Below are positions 45,789-55,401 of a stretch of DNA of 56,404 nt, piece by piece; within the stretch, counting starts at the first letter, position 1, and each line of letters opens with the position of its first letter. A program made the translations under genes and the position numbers. The notes below the pieces were generated by a model. That model did no database searches, had not been told where the DNA came from, and worked only from the letters and a program-made list of their open reading frames with translations. Origin of the DNA: an uncultured Prochlorococcus sp. (lineage in GTDB: Bacteria > Cyanobacteriota > Cyanobacteriia > PCC-6307 > Cyanobiaceae); contig CABZLA010000004.1 in NCBI GenBank assembly GCA_902526435.1, forward strand, positions 1-56,404. The letters run 5' to 3'.

Positions 45789-46724
45789 ATGGCTCTAAAG
45801 ACTTTAAAAAGTAGAAATCAAAAAGATTTCAAATGGCCAAAAATTGTAATTGCTATTCTGAGCACCATTGGTCTAGTTGATACGAGTTCTATCACCTTAA
45901 AAAATTGGGGATTATTTAACTCTCTTTCATGTCCTGGAATCAAGAATGGTTGCGAAACAGTTTTAAACAGCCCTTGGGGTACGTTATTCGAGAATAGTCA
46001 ATTCAATATTCCTCTCTCATTGGCAGGAGTTATGACTTATGGTTCAATTCTAGGATTTTCAATATTTTTATCACTTAACATAATTTCTCCTAAAGAAAAA
46101 TTAAACAAGATTTTATGGTGGGCGATATTTTTAATCTCTTGTGCTTCTTCTGTATTTAGCATCCTTTTGCTAAATATAATGTTCTTTAAAATTAAGGCTT
46201 ATTGTTTTTTTTGTATTCTTTCGGCAATTTTATCTATTTCGATCTTTATTATCTCTATGATTGGTGCAAAGTTTGAAAGTAGAGAGCCTATGTTTTATAG
46301 AGGATTTATTGTTGTTTTAACAGTTCTAATTGGAGGATTGATATGGTCAAATAGTGTTGATCCATCTAATGCTATTGATATTTCTAATAGTGCAGAAAAA
46401 GTATCTCCTGCAATCACAACATCTAGCTCACCACAGAAAATTAAATTTGCTAAATTTTTAAGTGATAATAATATGAAAATGTTCAGCGCATACTGGTGCC
46501 CACATTGCCATGATCAAAAACAATTATTTGGTGAAAAAGCAGTTAAAGAATTAACAATTATTGAGTGCGCAAAAGACGGAAAAGATAATCAATATAAACT
46601 TTGCAGAGAAAAACAGATTGAAGGGTTTCCATCATGGGAAATTAATGGTGAAATATATAGTGGAGTCAAAGATTTAAATGACTTAGCAATTATGACTGGA
46701 TATGAGGGAGATACTAATTTTTAA
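45789..46724 (+). CDS. VKOR-thioredoxin fusion, disulfide-bond formation
   Basis: A 311-residue protein fusing a vitamin K epoxide reductase domain to a thioredoxin-like domain; cyanobacteria use it to make periplasmic or lumenal disulfides with quinone as acceptor. VKOR part (residues ~18-185): loop Cys48 and Cys55 (SCPGIKNGCETVL) and the quinone-reducing pair Cys139/Cys142 (YCFFC), with four to five membrane helices. Thioredoxin-like part: Cys237/Cys240 in AYWCPHCHDQK near residues 235-245. Start ATG 45789. Its last 11 bases overlap convergent nadB. Confidence 0.9.
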   Translation: MALKTLKSRNQKDFKWPKIVIAILSTIGLVDTSSITLKNWGLFNSLSCPGIKNGCETVLNSPWGTLFENSQFNIPLSLAGVMTYGSILGFSIFLSLNIISPKEKLNKILWWAIFLISCASSVFSILLLNIMFFKIKAYCFFCILSAILSISIFIISMIGAKFESREPMFYRGFIVVLTVLIGGLIWSNSVDPSNAIDISNSAEKVSPAITTSSSPQKIKFAKFLSDNNMKMFSAYWCPHCHDQKQLFGEKAVKELTIIECAKDGKDNQYKLCREKQIEGFPSWEINGEIYSGVKDLNDLAIMTGYEGDTNF

Positions 46725-48381
46725 TAAACCTTTTAATTATTTCGTGATTTATTTGCTGCCTAGTATGGCATTTCCAAGTTGTTTCTTTAATAGGAAAATC
46801 ATCCCTATAGTGACCTCCTCTACTTTCCTCTCGAAAAAGACAAGCTTTTAACAATAGCAATGTTGTAATTTGTCTATTATGCAAGTCAAGCAATAAATTC
46901 AGTCCTCTCCTATTTGGCTCACTTAGTTTCAATTTCTGATCAATCTCTATTTTATTAAGACACTCAAGCAAAGAAGTTTTTTGTAGTTGATCTATCTCAT
47001 CTTGAAGAGTTTTTAAAAGTTCAGTCATATTTTTTTTATTACGGGAAACGCCTAAATTAGACCAGCATGATTTTCTCAAGCAATCAATCTTCTCTGAAAC
47101 ACTTAAGATAAAATCCTCCTTTGGATTATCCATTAAAATTTTCGTGGTATATCTATCTAACCTTCTTAAGTTATAAGAAGTATTCAACTCGATAGAAGAC
47201 ATTTTTCTTGCAAAAACAAGGCATTCCATAAGCGAATTACTAGCTAGTCTATTTGCACCATGTACTCCTGTAGAGGCTACTTCTCCCACGGCATATAATC
47301 CTTTCATTGTAGAAGATGCATTTAAATCGGTATGAACACCTCCCATCCAATAGTGAGCTGCTGGCGCAACAGGAATCACCTCATTTAAAGGATTAACTCC
47401 ATAATCCTGACATCTACTTATGATTGTAGGAAATCTTTCTACAATTTTTTCTGGATCAATAAACCTTAAATCAAGACCAACATGATCAACATCGTTTTCT
47501 TGCATATTATTTATAATCGCTCTACTAACTTGATCTCTTGTAGCTAAATCACCATATTGTAAATGTTTGACTGGGCTCTCACCATTCTTATCAACGAGAA
47601 CCGCTCCCTCACCTCGAAGGGATTCAGAAATTAAAAAGCAAGGAGAACCATAAAACTTTAAAGCTGTAGGATGAAATTGTATAAATTCTAAATCCTCTAT
47701 TGCGGCTCCAGCTTTCCACGAAAGAGCGATTCCTTCCCCAGCAGATTGGGCAGGATTTGTAGTATTAGTAAATAAGTGTCCCCCTCCGCCTGTGGCTAAA
47801 ACAACAGCTTTAGAAGTAATCCAATATAAATTAGATCCATCTAATACCTGAACTCCCCTACATACTTCATTGTCAATAAGCAATTCTGTTACTCTCACAC
47901 CTCTACAATGCAAAATATTCTTCTTGTTTTCGATATGATCCTCTAATACTTCTACAAGTGCTCTACCTGTTCTATCTTTAACATGCAAAACTCTCCTACA
48001 AGAATGGGCCGCTTCTAAAGTTGTTGATAGTTGATCTGAGCTCTGATCAAAAATCATTCCTAAACTTTGTAATCTATCAACGCAACCAGGAGCCTCTTTC
48101 ACAAGCATTTCAACAGCAGATACGTCACACAAATCATCTCCAGCTTTTAAGGTATCTTCAACATGAAGAGCAAAAGAATCTTCAGGTCTAACTACTGATG
48201 CAATACCTCCTTGGGCCCATCTGCTAGATGATCTTTTACTTGTATTCCTATTTAAAAGAAGGACATTTAAATTTTCTGGCAATTCCAAACAAGTCATTAA
48301 ACCAGCCGCTCCAGCACCAATTACAATCACATCCCATTTATCAATAGATATTGATTCTTGCGAAAATGGTGGCCTTAGCAT
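46714..48381 (-). CDS. nadB: L-aspartate oxidase
   Basis: Oxidises aspartate to iminoaspartate, first step of NAD synthesis, FAD-bound. 555 residues. FAD motif DVIVIGAGAAGLMTCLELP (residues ~16-34); SSRWAQGGIAS; AHSCRRVLHVKDRTG; conserved PAAHYWMGGVHTD and GANRLASNSLMECLVF. ATG 48381 overlaps the upstream DUF3120 stop by one base (TAATG). Fumarate reductase flavoproteins share the fold, but the residues named match NadB. Confidence 0.94.
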   Translation of the reverse strand: MLRPPFSQESISIDKWDVIVIGAGAAGLMTCLELPENLNVLLLNRNTSKRSSSRWAQGGIASVVRPEDSFALHVEDTLKAGDDLCDVSAVEMLVKEAPGCVDRLQSLGMIFDQSSDQLSTTLEAAHSCRRVLHVKDRTGRALVEVLEDHIENKKNILHCRGVRVTELLIDNEVCRGVQVLDGSNLYWITSKAVVLATGGGGHLFTNTTNPAQSAGEGIALSWKAGAAIEDLEFIQFHPTALKFYGSPCFLISESLRGEGAVLVDKNGESPVKHLQYGDLATRDQVSRAIINNMQENDVDHVGLDLRFIDPEKIVERFPTIISRCQDYGVNPLNEVIPVAPAAHYWMGGVHTDLNASSTMKGLYAVGEVASTGVHGANRLASNSLMECLVFARKMSSIELNTSYNLRRLDRYTTKILMDNPKEDFILSVSEKIDCLRKSCWSNLGVSRNKKNMTELLKTLQDEIDQLQKTSLLECLNKIEIDQKLKLSEPNRRGLNLLLDLHNRQITTLLLLKACLFREESRGGHYRDDFPIKETTWKCHTRQQINHEIIKRFIKN

Positions 48382-49148
48382 TAAACCAAACCACTTAGTG
48401 ATGGTTGAATAATTGCTAACAAAATAAAAATACCATCAACAATTAAGGTAGTTTGAATTACATAACTAGATACTAAAAGAGCCTTCCCATTTATCGAATT
48501 TGGAATAGCATAATTAAAAATTTCTTTTGATATGAACCATAGTATTGATGCCGCAAAAATAATAATAGACAAAGATTTTAAATGAATAAGATTTTCGGAA
48601 GTTTTCTGAAGTATTAATGGAGCTTTATCAGAATCCGCAATAATAACCTCCTTCCATTGATCCATTATTCCAGTTAAAAATATTGTCAAATCTGTAATCG
48701 CCGTTCCAAATAAAGACGATATATAAAAACTTGAACCAATTTTCCATTTTGTTCCAAATCCGACAATAGCAAGAGGCAATGCCACTGCTTCAACTGGTAT
48801 ATGGAGAATTGGATAAGCACTTAACCAACCCCAAAATAAACATCCCCCAAGCCAACTTCCTGAGACTCCTAATAATAAAGAACCTACAATAAACCATTTA
48901 TCTCCCTCTTTTCTAGACAATAAAAAAGCCGCAGCAAGGATAAAAAAAGTAGCACAAAGAGCACTAATAGGACTGAATCTAACCCATGGCGCCTGTACAA
49001 AAATTGGCAAAATTACAAAAAAGGAAGACCATAGTCTTAAAGCAATTGGTCTAGATAAAAAAGTACTTTTTACAATATCAAATTCATTATGAAATCTAGG
49101 TTTCAAATTATCTTTAACGTCTAAATTTTTAGTAATTAATTCTTCCAA
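48381..49148 (-). CDS. DUF3120 family membrane protein
   Basis: A 255-residue polytopic membrane protein conserved in cyanobacteria, function unknown. About six hydrophobic segments; RLWSSFFVILPIFVQAPWVR and GGCLFWGWLSAYPILHIPVE are recognisable family stretches. TTG start at 49148. It overlaps nadB by one base and they are likely one transcript, which does not by itself suggest a function. Confidence 0.8.
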   Translation of the reverse strand: MEELITKNLDVKDNLKPRFHNEFDIVKSTFLSRPIALRLWSSFFVILPIFVQAPWVRFSPISALCATFFILAAAFLLSRKEGDKWFIVGSLLLGVSGSWLGGCLFWGWLSAYPILHIPVEAVALPLAIVGFGTKWKIGSSFYISSLFGTAITDLTIFLTGIMDQWKEVIIADSDKAPLILQKTSENLIHLKSLSIIIFAASILWFISKEIFNYAIPNSINGKALLVSSYVIQTTLIVDGIFILLAIIQPSLSGLV

Positions 49149-49375
49149 TGCATTAAGGCTTTTAAATTTTTGAATTAATTTAGATCTAGTTTAATAAAAC
49201 TGCAGATAACATATTTTATTATTTTAATTGTTGAAATAAATTAAACATATTTAGTATTTTAAGAGTATTTAATATACTTTGAGTCTTGTATGAGTTTACA
49301 ATAAATATAAAGATAAAAGCTTGGTCTTTAATTGTGTGGAAAGAAATTAATTATAAAGAGGATTCAAATGATCTT

Positions 49376-50746
49376 TTGATTCCTAATATTAACTACCAAA
49401 TTAATCCAGCAGAAATTGAAAGTATTGAAAATAATTCTATTGCTGAAGAAATAGGCTTTGAATCAGGTGATTCAATTATTAGTATTAATGGTAAGAAACC
49501 AAGAGATTTGATTGATTATCAGATCCTGATTAGTGAAGAAATTTTAGATATATCAGTATTGGATAAAAACAAGAAGATTCACAACATTAGTATTGAAAAA
49601 GAACAAGATGACAATTTAGGAATTAATTTTAAAGATGCATTATTTGACGTAATCAAACAATGTAATAATAAGTGCCCATTTTGCTTTATAGATCAACAAC
49701 CAAATGGTAAAAGAAAAAGTCTTTATATAAAAGATGATGACTATAGATTAAGTTTTTTATATGGTTCATATCTAACGCTAACCAATTTAAATAAAGATGA
49801 CTGGAATAGAATATCTACTCAAAAACTATCACCACTTTTTATTTCAATACATGCCACTGACCCACAGATCCGAGAACAATTATTAAAAAATAAAAAAGCA
49901 AGTCAAATTCTTGATCAAATTAAATGGTTAGAACAAAATTCAATCCAAATACACTCTCAAATAGTTGTATGTCCCGAAATTAATGATGGTAATATCTTAG
50001 AAAAATCTATTTACGATCTTGCGAAGTTTCATAAAAAAAGTTTTAAAACAGTACTTTCAACAGCCATAGTTCCAGTAGGCCTTACAAAGTTTAGGCCTGA
50101 AAACGATGGCCTAACAGCGATAAGCAAAGAATATGCAAGAAAAATCATTAAACAAGTAGAAAAAATTCAAACTTCTCTACAAAAAAGTATTGGAACTCGC
50201 TTTTGTTGGCTTGCCGACGAATGGTACTTAATAGCTGGTCTCAAATTACCAAGCTATAAAACATATGAAAATATGCCTCAAGAATCTAATGGAGTAGGTT
50301 CAATACGAAGTTTTCTTAAAACATTGGAAACTAAAACAAAATCTCTTCCTGAAAAAGTAGATAAGCAAAGAAAAGTCAGTTGGATCGTTGGGAAATTAGT
50401 TTATGAAGCACTGCTTCCAACAGTGGAAAAACTTAATAAAATTGATGGCCTCAGAATTAATCTATATGGCTTGCCAAGTGTTTACTGGGGGCAAGATCAA
50501 GTTGTGACAGGCCTTTTAACTGGTGAAGATTTAATTACTGGACTACAAAACAAGGATCTAGGAGAAACTATATTTATACCATCAATAATGTTAAAGCTTA
50601 ATAGTGATTTGTTTTTGGATGACAAAAATATTACTGAAGTTTCAAATAAACTGAAAACTAATATTCACGTTCTTGATGATACAAATGATATTATTAGTAA
50701 TCTAATAGGTTCAACTAAAACAAAAGAAATATTTAATTATGCTTAG
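49376..50746 (+). CDS. Radical-SAM/DUF512 protein with PDZ-like N-terminus (TIGR03279 group)
   Basis: A cyanobacterial FeS oxidoreductase-like protein. N-terminal PDZ-like part (ENNSIAEEIGFESGDSIISI), then the radical-SAM-like cluster CNNKCPFCFID, with YRLSFLYGSYLTLTNL after it; C-terminal DUF512. Function unknown. The frame is open from 49286 but the first ~30 residues look unlike the family, so I favour TTG 49376 (456 residues), with AGAGGA 13 bases upstream; GTG 49334 and TTG 49286 are alternatives. Its last 8 bases overlap the TolC-like gene. Confidence 0.82.
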   Translation: MIPNINYQINPAEIESIENNSIAEEIGFESGDSIISINGKKPRDLIDYQILISEEILDISVLDKNKKIHNISIEKEQDDNLGINFKDALFDVIKQCNNKCPFCFIDQQPNGKRKSLYIKDDDYRLSFLYGSYLTLTNLNKDDWNRISTQKLSPLFISIHATDPQIREQLLKNKKASQILDQIKWLEQNSIQIHSQIVVCPEINDGNILEKSIYDLAKFHKKSFKTVLSTAIVPVGLTKFRPENDGLTAISKEYARKIIKQVEKIQTSLQKSIGTRFCWLADEWYLIAGLKLPSYKTYENMPQESNGVGSIRSFLKTLETKTKSLPEKVDKQRKVSWIVGKLVYEALLPTVEKLNKIDGLRINLYGLPSVYWGQDQVVTGLLTGEDLITGLQNKDLGETIFIPSIMLKLNSDLFLDDKNITEVSNKLKTNIHVLDDTNDIISNLIGSTKTKEIFNYA

Positions 50747-52169
50747 AAAACTTATACATCCAATTTTAGTTTTGCCTTTTTGTTTGTATATTAATTCTCA
50801 AGAAGCACTTTTAAGTAAGACCAACAATAATATTGAAGAAATCCTTCAAGAAAAGGAAACCCAAATATTCCTTGATTATTCAGAAATAGATAATATTACT
50901 TTAAAGAATAATCAAGAACTTAAAGCATTAGAAAGTTTGGTCAATTCAACCACTTTCACCCTCTCAAGCAAAATCGCTAAAAGATATCCCTCATTAGATT
51001 TTCAAGGTAGTGGGTTACCTAAATATGTTTCGGGCAAAAATTATAATAGTAGCTCACCGACTACAAAAACCTCTCAATTTTCGGCAAATCCATCCCTCAA
51101 TATTAAATTAGACTTAATAGACCCTCTAAGAGGGTCTGAAATTAAAATAGCTAGAAATAATTATGAAATAGCTAAAAATAATTATGAGATTAAAAAGAAA
51201 GATCTTATAAAAGAAGCAAAATCTAGATACCACAAACTACAAAAGTCTTATCAGGATATTAAAAACAAAACATTATCTCTTGATTTATCAATTACTAGTT
51301 TAAAAGATGCTCAGTCAAAATTTGATGCGGGGATAGGAACAAAATTTGAGGTCCTTGAAGCTGAAGCACAATTATCTAGAGATAAGCAATCACTAAATGA
51401 GAAAAAAATTCAGAATCAGATTAATAAAATTGAACTTAAAGAAATCTTAAGCATAAATGGGGACTTTGAGATCAATCAAAAGCAAAAATTAATAGGTTTC
51501 TGGAACCATAAATTAAACAAGAATATTACTGAGGGTTTAGTAAATAGCCTTTCCCTCAAAAATATTACTCTAAAAAAATCAATCAAAGAAAATCAAGCTA
51601 AGAATTTTTTGAATATTTACAAGCCAAATGTTTACATAAGTAATACCTTGACTAGTTCGTTTTCTAAGGGTGATTCTTTGTCAGTCAAAATAGACCCTGA
51701 AAAATCTGGATCCTCATATACAAATACTGTCAGCTTAAATTTTGGTTGGAATATTTTTGACGGTGGTCAAAATAAAAATTTATACAAATCAAGCAAAGCT
51801 GATGCAAAATCGGAAGATTACTCCTACAAAAATCTTGAAAATATTTTAAAGAAAAATATTAGTAAAGCTTATTTGAATTTGAAATTAAATGAAGAAAAAA
51901 TTCTTTCATCTCTAAAAGAAATCTCTTCTACAGAAGAATCCTTAAGATTAGCAAGATTAAGATATGACGTAGGTATATCTACTCTTAAAGATGTTCTTGT
52001 AAGACAAAAAGAGTTAAGTAATGCTAATTCAAAAAAAATTGATTCAATTTATAATTACAATTTAAATTTAGATGAATTAGTAAGATTGACTTTTCTTGAA
52101 GTAAGTAATATTTGTAACAATAAAAATAATCCTATCAAAAACGACATTCAATCTATTTGCAATATCTGA
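50739..52169 (+). CDS. TolC-like outer membrane efflux protein
   Basis: A 476-residue outer-membrane factor forming a trimeric tunnel for secretion or efflux. A signal-peptide-like start (LIHPILVLPFCLYINSQEA). Long coiled-coil repeats: the two homologous halves each have a helix-helix hairpin (residues ~130-215 and ~340-430), with a gly/ser-rich beta stretch (TSSFSKGDSLSVKIDPEKSG) between. Motifs KFDAGIGTKFEVLEAEAQL and RLRYDVGISTLKDVLVRQKE are the typical repeated TolC motif. No ABC exporter or RND pump gene is adjacent. Confidence 0.87.
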   Translation: MLRKLIHPILVLPFCLYINSQEALLSKTNNNIEEILQEKETQIFLDYSEIDNITLKNNQELKALESLVNSTTFTLSSKIAKRYPSLDFQGSGLPKYVSGKNYNSSSPTTKTSQFSANPSLNIKLDLIDPLRGSEIKIARNNYEIAKNNYEIKKKDLIKEAKSRYHKLQKSYQDIKNKTLSLDLSITSLKDAQSKFDAGIGTKFEVLEAEAQLSRDKQSLNEKKIQNQINKIELKEILSINGDFEINQKQKLIGFWNHKLNKNITEGLVNSLSLKNITLKKSIKENQAKNFLNIYKPNVYISNTLTSSFSKGDSLSVKIDPEKSGSSYTNTVSLNFGWNIFDGGQNKNLYKSSKADAKSEDYSYKNLENILKKNISKAYLNLKLNEEKILSSLKEISSTEESLRLARLRYDVGISTLKDVLVRQKELSNANSKKIDSIYNYNLNLDELVRLTFLEVSNICNNKNNPIKNDIQSICNI

Positions 52170-52171
52170 AT

Positions 52172-52969
52172 ATGAATAATAATAATTTAACCAGTCAACA
52201 GTTAAAAGATTTAGATTCTTTATTTGAATTGGTTAGTGATCGACAATTAAAAGATTTTGGAAACATCAGTGCTAGTAGCAAGTCAGACGGTTCGTTAATT
52301 ACAAGTTGTGATTTATGGAGCGATAAAACGATTGTAGAGGCTCTATCTAAAATTGCTCCAAATGAAGGGGTTCTAAGTGAAGAGGGGGGAAAGTTAGTCC
52401 CTAATACAAATGCTTATTGGATAGTAGATCCTCTTGACGGGACCACAAATTTTGCTGCAGGAATTCCATATTGGTCAATTTCGGTAGCAAGATTTGTAGA
52501 TGGTGCACCTCAATCTTCTTTTTTAATCATTCCAACATTAAAGAAAAAATTTGTAGCAATCAAAGGAGAAGGTGTTTGGCTCAATAGCAAGAAAATTGAG
52601 GTTAATAATAATCAACAAAGTGAATGTGTTTCTTTATGCAGTAGATCTATTAAAATTTTACAAAAAAATCCTAATTCAATATTTCCTGGAAAAATAAGAC
52701 TTCTTGGTGTATCCAGTTTAAATTTAACAAGCGTTGCAATGGGACAAACTTTTGGAGCAATAGAATCAACTCCAAAAATATGGGACATCGCGGCAGCATG
52801 GCTATTACTAGAGGAGCTAAATTGTTCAATTGAATGGTTAGAAATAAACCCCATGCATTTAACTACAGAACAAGATTTAAAAGATACTAATTTTCCCTTA
52901 ATTGCCTCTAGGACAAAAGAAAAAATGAAAGTCTTGAGACCATGGGGTAGTTTATTATTCAAAAATTAG
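52172..52969 (+). CDS. Inositol monophosphatase family protein
   Basis: A 265-residue Mg-dependent phosphatase of the FIG superfamily. Motifs: SCDLWSDKTIVEAL, GVLSEEGG (Glu metal ligands), WIVDPLDGTTNFAAGIPYWS (DPLDGT) and ESTPKIWDIAAAWLL (WDxAA). ATG 52172 preferred over an upstream TTG at 52157 that lies inside the TolC-like gene. Substrate could be inositol-1-P or 3'-phosphoadenosine 5'-phosphate; not decidable. Confidence 0.9.
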   Translation: MNNNNLTSQQLKDLDSLFELVSDRQLKDFGNISASSKSDGSLITSCDLWSDKTIVEALSKIAPNEGVLSEEGGKLVPNTNAYWIVDPLDGTTNFAAGIPYWSISVARFVDGAPQSSFLIIPTLKKKFVAIKGEGVWLNSKKIEVNNNQQSECVSLCSRSIKILQKNPNSIFPGKIRLLGVSSLNLTSVAMGQTFGAIESTPKIWDIAAAWLLLEELNCSIEWLEINPMHLTTEQDLKDTNFPLIASRTKEKMKVLRPWGSLLFKN

Positions 52970-53057
52970 TTGCATCATAAATATATAAAAGACTTGAAAA
53001 ATATCCCTATTGGATACAATAAATAAGATTTGGGATAAGTATTTGAAGAGAATTAAT

Positions 53058-53969
53058 ATGCAGCGCAGTACAACATGGATTATTAAAAGTTTATGGGGAG
53101 CTTGCGAAAGATGGAGTAAATCGGATTGTATTGATTTAAGTGCTGCTTTTGCTTATTACACTCTTCAGTCATTCTTTCCAATACTACTTATTTCTCTTTC
53201 AATAGCTTCTTGGTTTCTAGGTAAACAAGATGGTTTAGATCAACAAATAATATCTATTGCCGCTCAAATTTTACCTCCATCGGTTGTTGAATTAGTTGAA
53301 ACAACATTATTTAAATTAATTGACCAAGGCTTTGGAGCAGGTATTTTAGGAGCTATGTTTTTACTTTTTACTGCTGGCAATGCATACTTATCACTTCAAA
53401 GAGGTTCAGATAGGCTTTGGGAAGACGAGCTACCTTCAAGAAGAATAAACTCTGCCTGGCAAGAGCAAGCATCAAGATTTCTTAGGAACAGAATTGAAGC
53501 TTTCTTAGTAGTATTTTTTATAGGGTTTTTAATGGTATTAGATCAAATCAGTGCTAATCTCAGAATGATTCCAACTACTGTTTTAGAAAAAATATCAAAT
53601 TCTAGTAATTTTATTTCTGAATTCATTTTAAAGTTACCACTTTTACAAGTTGGTCAATTTGCTTTACCACTGGTGGGATTTTCATTAATGGCTTTATTAC
53701 TTCAAGCACTGTTGCCGAGTAGAAAAGTTCCTTTAAAACCACTAATCCCTGGTTCAATTCTGATTGGAATTGGGCTCACTACTCTTAATCTAGCAGTTAG
53801 TAAAAGTATTCTTTCCCTTGGAACAAGGTTTCAAGCATATGGTTTTATTGGAGGTTTTTTAGTACTAACTTTATGGGTTTGGTTATTAGGCGTTATTTTA
53901 TATTTTGGCCAATGTTGGAGTGTAGTTATAGCTAGTATGTCTTTAACAAGTAGGAGAAGAAAAAATTAA
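53058..53969 (+). CDS. YihY/BrkB family membrane protein
   Basis: A multi-pass membrane protein of the YihY family, misnamed ribonuclease BN in older annotations; molecular role unknown. ~303 residues from ATG 53058, preceded by GAAGAG. A longer frame starts at TTG 53010, with no ribosome site. Conserved: DLSAAFAYYTLQSFFPILL, GSDRLWE and LVLTLWVWLLGVILYFG. About six membrane segments. Confidence 0.87.
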   Translation: MQRSTTWIIKSLWGACERWSKSDCIDLSAAFAYYTLQSFFPILLISLSIASWFLGKQDGLDQQIISIAAQILPPSVVELVETTLFKLIDQGFGAGILGAMFLLFTAGNAYLSLQRGSDRLWEDELPSRRINSAWQEQASRFLRNRIEAFLVVFFIGFLMVLDQISANLRMIPTTVLEKISNSSNFISEFILKLPLLQVGQFALPLVGFSLMALLLQALLPSRKVPLKPLIPGSILIGIGLTTLNLAVSKSILSLGTRFQAYGFIGGFLVLTLWVWLLGVILYFGQCWSVVIASMSLTSRRRKN

Positions 53970-54000
53970 TCAAAAAGAATAATATGTTTCCTTTTCTAAA

Positions 54001-54327
54001 ATGAACAAAAATTTAATTACCTATTCTATAATTTTTTTAATATTAATCTCCTTTTTTGGATTTAACTTTTTTCTAAGTCTTATCGGAAATCTTTTATTAC
54101 TTGTAATTTTAATTCCTCTTTTGATACTTTCTGTGTTATTTATAAGTTTTAATTCCTTAAAATCAAAAGTAAATACGTGTAATCAATGTGGCACTGTAAC
54201 TTTAGGAATTAATAATACTTGTATGAATTGTGGCGCAGATTTAGAAAATACAAATTCAAAAAGCTCCGAAAGTTTGAAAAAACCCAGTGAAACTACAATT
54301 GAAGTAAAAGCAGAAGAAATCAAATAA
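54001..54327 (+). CDS. Membrane protein with C-terminal zinc ribbon
   Basis: A 108-residue protein with one or two membrane segments (residues ~6-55), followed by a zinc-ribbon with two CxxC pairs, CNQCGTVTLG and CMNCGAD (Cys ~60, 63, 76, 79), and an acidic, Ser-rich tail. I do not recognise a family. ATG 54001; it lies 31 bases after the BrkB-type gene. A redox- or metal-sensing anchor is conceivable but unsupported. Confidence 0.7.
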   Translation: MNKNLITYSIIFLILISFFGFNFFLSLIGNLLLLVILIPLLILSVLFISFNSLKSKVNTCNQCGTVTLGINNTCMNCGADLENTNSKSSESLKKPSETTIEVKAEEIK

Positions 54328-54356
54328 TTGTCCTTAAATAATTCTTATAAAAAAAT

Positions 54357-54503
54357 TCAACCAATCCCAATTTGTCTAAGAATGCTTTGTCCTGTAATCA
54401 ATTCTGTACCTAAACCTATCAATATTCCCATCATTGCCATTCTGCCATTCCAAGTTTCTGCAAAGTTGACAAAACCAAACCTTGGTTGATTATCCTCATT
54501 CAT
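54357..54503 (-). CDS. hli: High-light-inducible protein (Hli)
   Basis: A 48-residue single-helix chlorophyll-binding-like protein from ATG 54503 to TGA 54357-54359. Sequence: MNEDNQPRFGFVNFAETWNG, then RMAMMGILIGLGTELITGQS. The ExWNGRxAMxG motif is the LHC/Hli signature. Hli proteins accumulate under high light and protect photosystems; marine Prochlorococcus carry many copies. It is short but complete. The stop lies close to that of the zinc-ribbon gene. I see no clear HLR1 site in the 70 bases upstream. Confidence 0.88.
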   Translation of the reverse strand: MNEDNQPRFGFVNFAETWNGRMAMMGILIGLGTELITGQSILRQIGIG

Positions 54504-54573
54504 AATGATTTATTCGAAAAAGTAATTTTATTTTAGCGTTTGAAGGTTAAATTTATGAAAAAAAATTCATGAT

Positions 54574-54957
54574 TTATCTAACATGTCTTATTCCATCAAC
54601 TGGCTTATACTCGTCTCCTGTTAATTCTTCATAAATTATCGCAGGCAAACCTGTCTCAAACATAGTCTGGAGAGCTTCTTTAAGCATTGGGTTCCATCCT
54701 CCAGTACTTACTTTTCCGTGTCTTACAGTCCAATCCCAGGTTCCTTGCAAATCTCTAGGCAGTCTTCCCTCTCTATCTCTTCTAGCGACTAAATCTAGAG
54801 ATTCTACTATTCCAACTATAACTGGATTTTTTCCATAAGAAGGAGTTAGGCTCAATTCCAGTCTGACAGGTTCTTCTTTGACCATTTTAAGACGGAACCT
54901 AGGAGGCAATTTAAGTGATCTAATAACTCCCGAAACAATCTTTGTTCTTAATTCCAA
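54574..54957 (-). CDS. Conserved cyanobacterial protein, function unknown
   Basis: A 127-residue soluble basic protein. Start TTG 54957 with AAGGAT 9 bases upstream. Recognisable conserved text: SLKLPPRFRLKMVKEEPVRL, then QGTWDWTVRHGKVSTGGWN and GLPAIIYEELTGDE. I believe similar proteins are widespread in cyanobacteria, but know no function and see no catalytic motif. It lies 31 bases from the DUF2973 gene upstream and 70 bases from hli downstream, on the same strand. Confidence 0.7.
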   Translation of the reverse strand: MELRTKIVSGVIRSLKLPPRFRLKMVKEEPVRLELSLTPSYGKNPVIVGIVESLDLVARRDREGRLPRDLQGTWDWTVRHGKVSTGGWNPMLKEALQTMFETGLPAIIYEELTGDEYKPVDGIRHVR

Positions 54958-54988
54958 ATTTTTATCCTTATAAATTTACTAAAAGAAT

Positions 54989-55252
54989 TTAATCAGTTGT
55001 AGTTCCCTTTTCTTCAAGAGTTGAATCTTTATCATTAGAAAACCTCACTGTAAGTAATTCTTCTTGAGTTATATTTCCAGATTTATCAAGAAGTTCAGGA
55101 TGAATAGTATATCTCTTTTGTTTAATATTTGTTTTGTAAGATCGATTTTGTTGTTTATCAAGTGCTCCCCAACCATTTGACATTACTTTAAATGCCTTCC
55201 AAACTAGATAAGTTAGAGCAGCTGAATAAATTATTGGAAATAAAAAAGACAT
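54989..55252 (-). CDS. DUF2973 family protein
   Basis: An 87-residue protein with an N-terminal membrane segment (MSFLFPIIYSAALTYLVWKA) and a conserved soluble part, YTIHPELLDKSGNITQEELL with TVRF after it, the DUF2973 signature. Function unknown. First gene of a short minus-strand run with the 127-residue protein and hli. Divergent from the HtrA-type protease over 149 bases. Confidence 0.78.
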   Translation of the reverse strand: MSFLFPIIYSAALTYLVWKAFKVMSNGWGALDKQQNRSYKTNIKQKRYTIHPELLDKSGNITQEELLTVRFSNDKDSTLEEKGTTTD

Positions 55253-55401
55253 TCAGTTTATTAATCAATTTATGACTTAAATACTATAATAGCTCGAAAA
55301 AAATAAATTTAGCTATTCTAAATAAAGATATTCTTCTATTTGCTAAATAATTTCAGCGATTTATGTGATTATCACTAACATAAATAATAAACTTTAGACG
55401 A

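Noticed and set aside
54504-54573. HLR1 (RpaB-binding) site searched upstream of hli
   Set aside because: No pair of TTACA-type repeats with the right spacing is present in the 70 bases upstream; not claimed.
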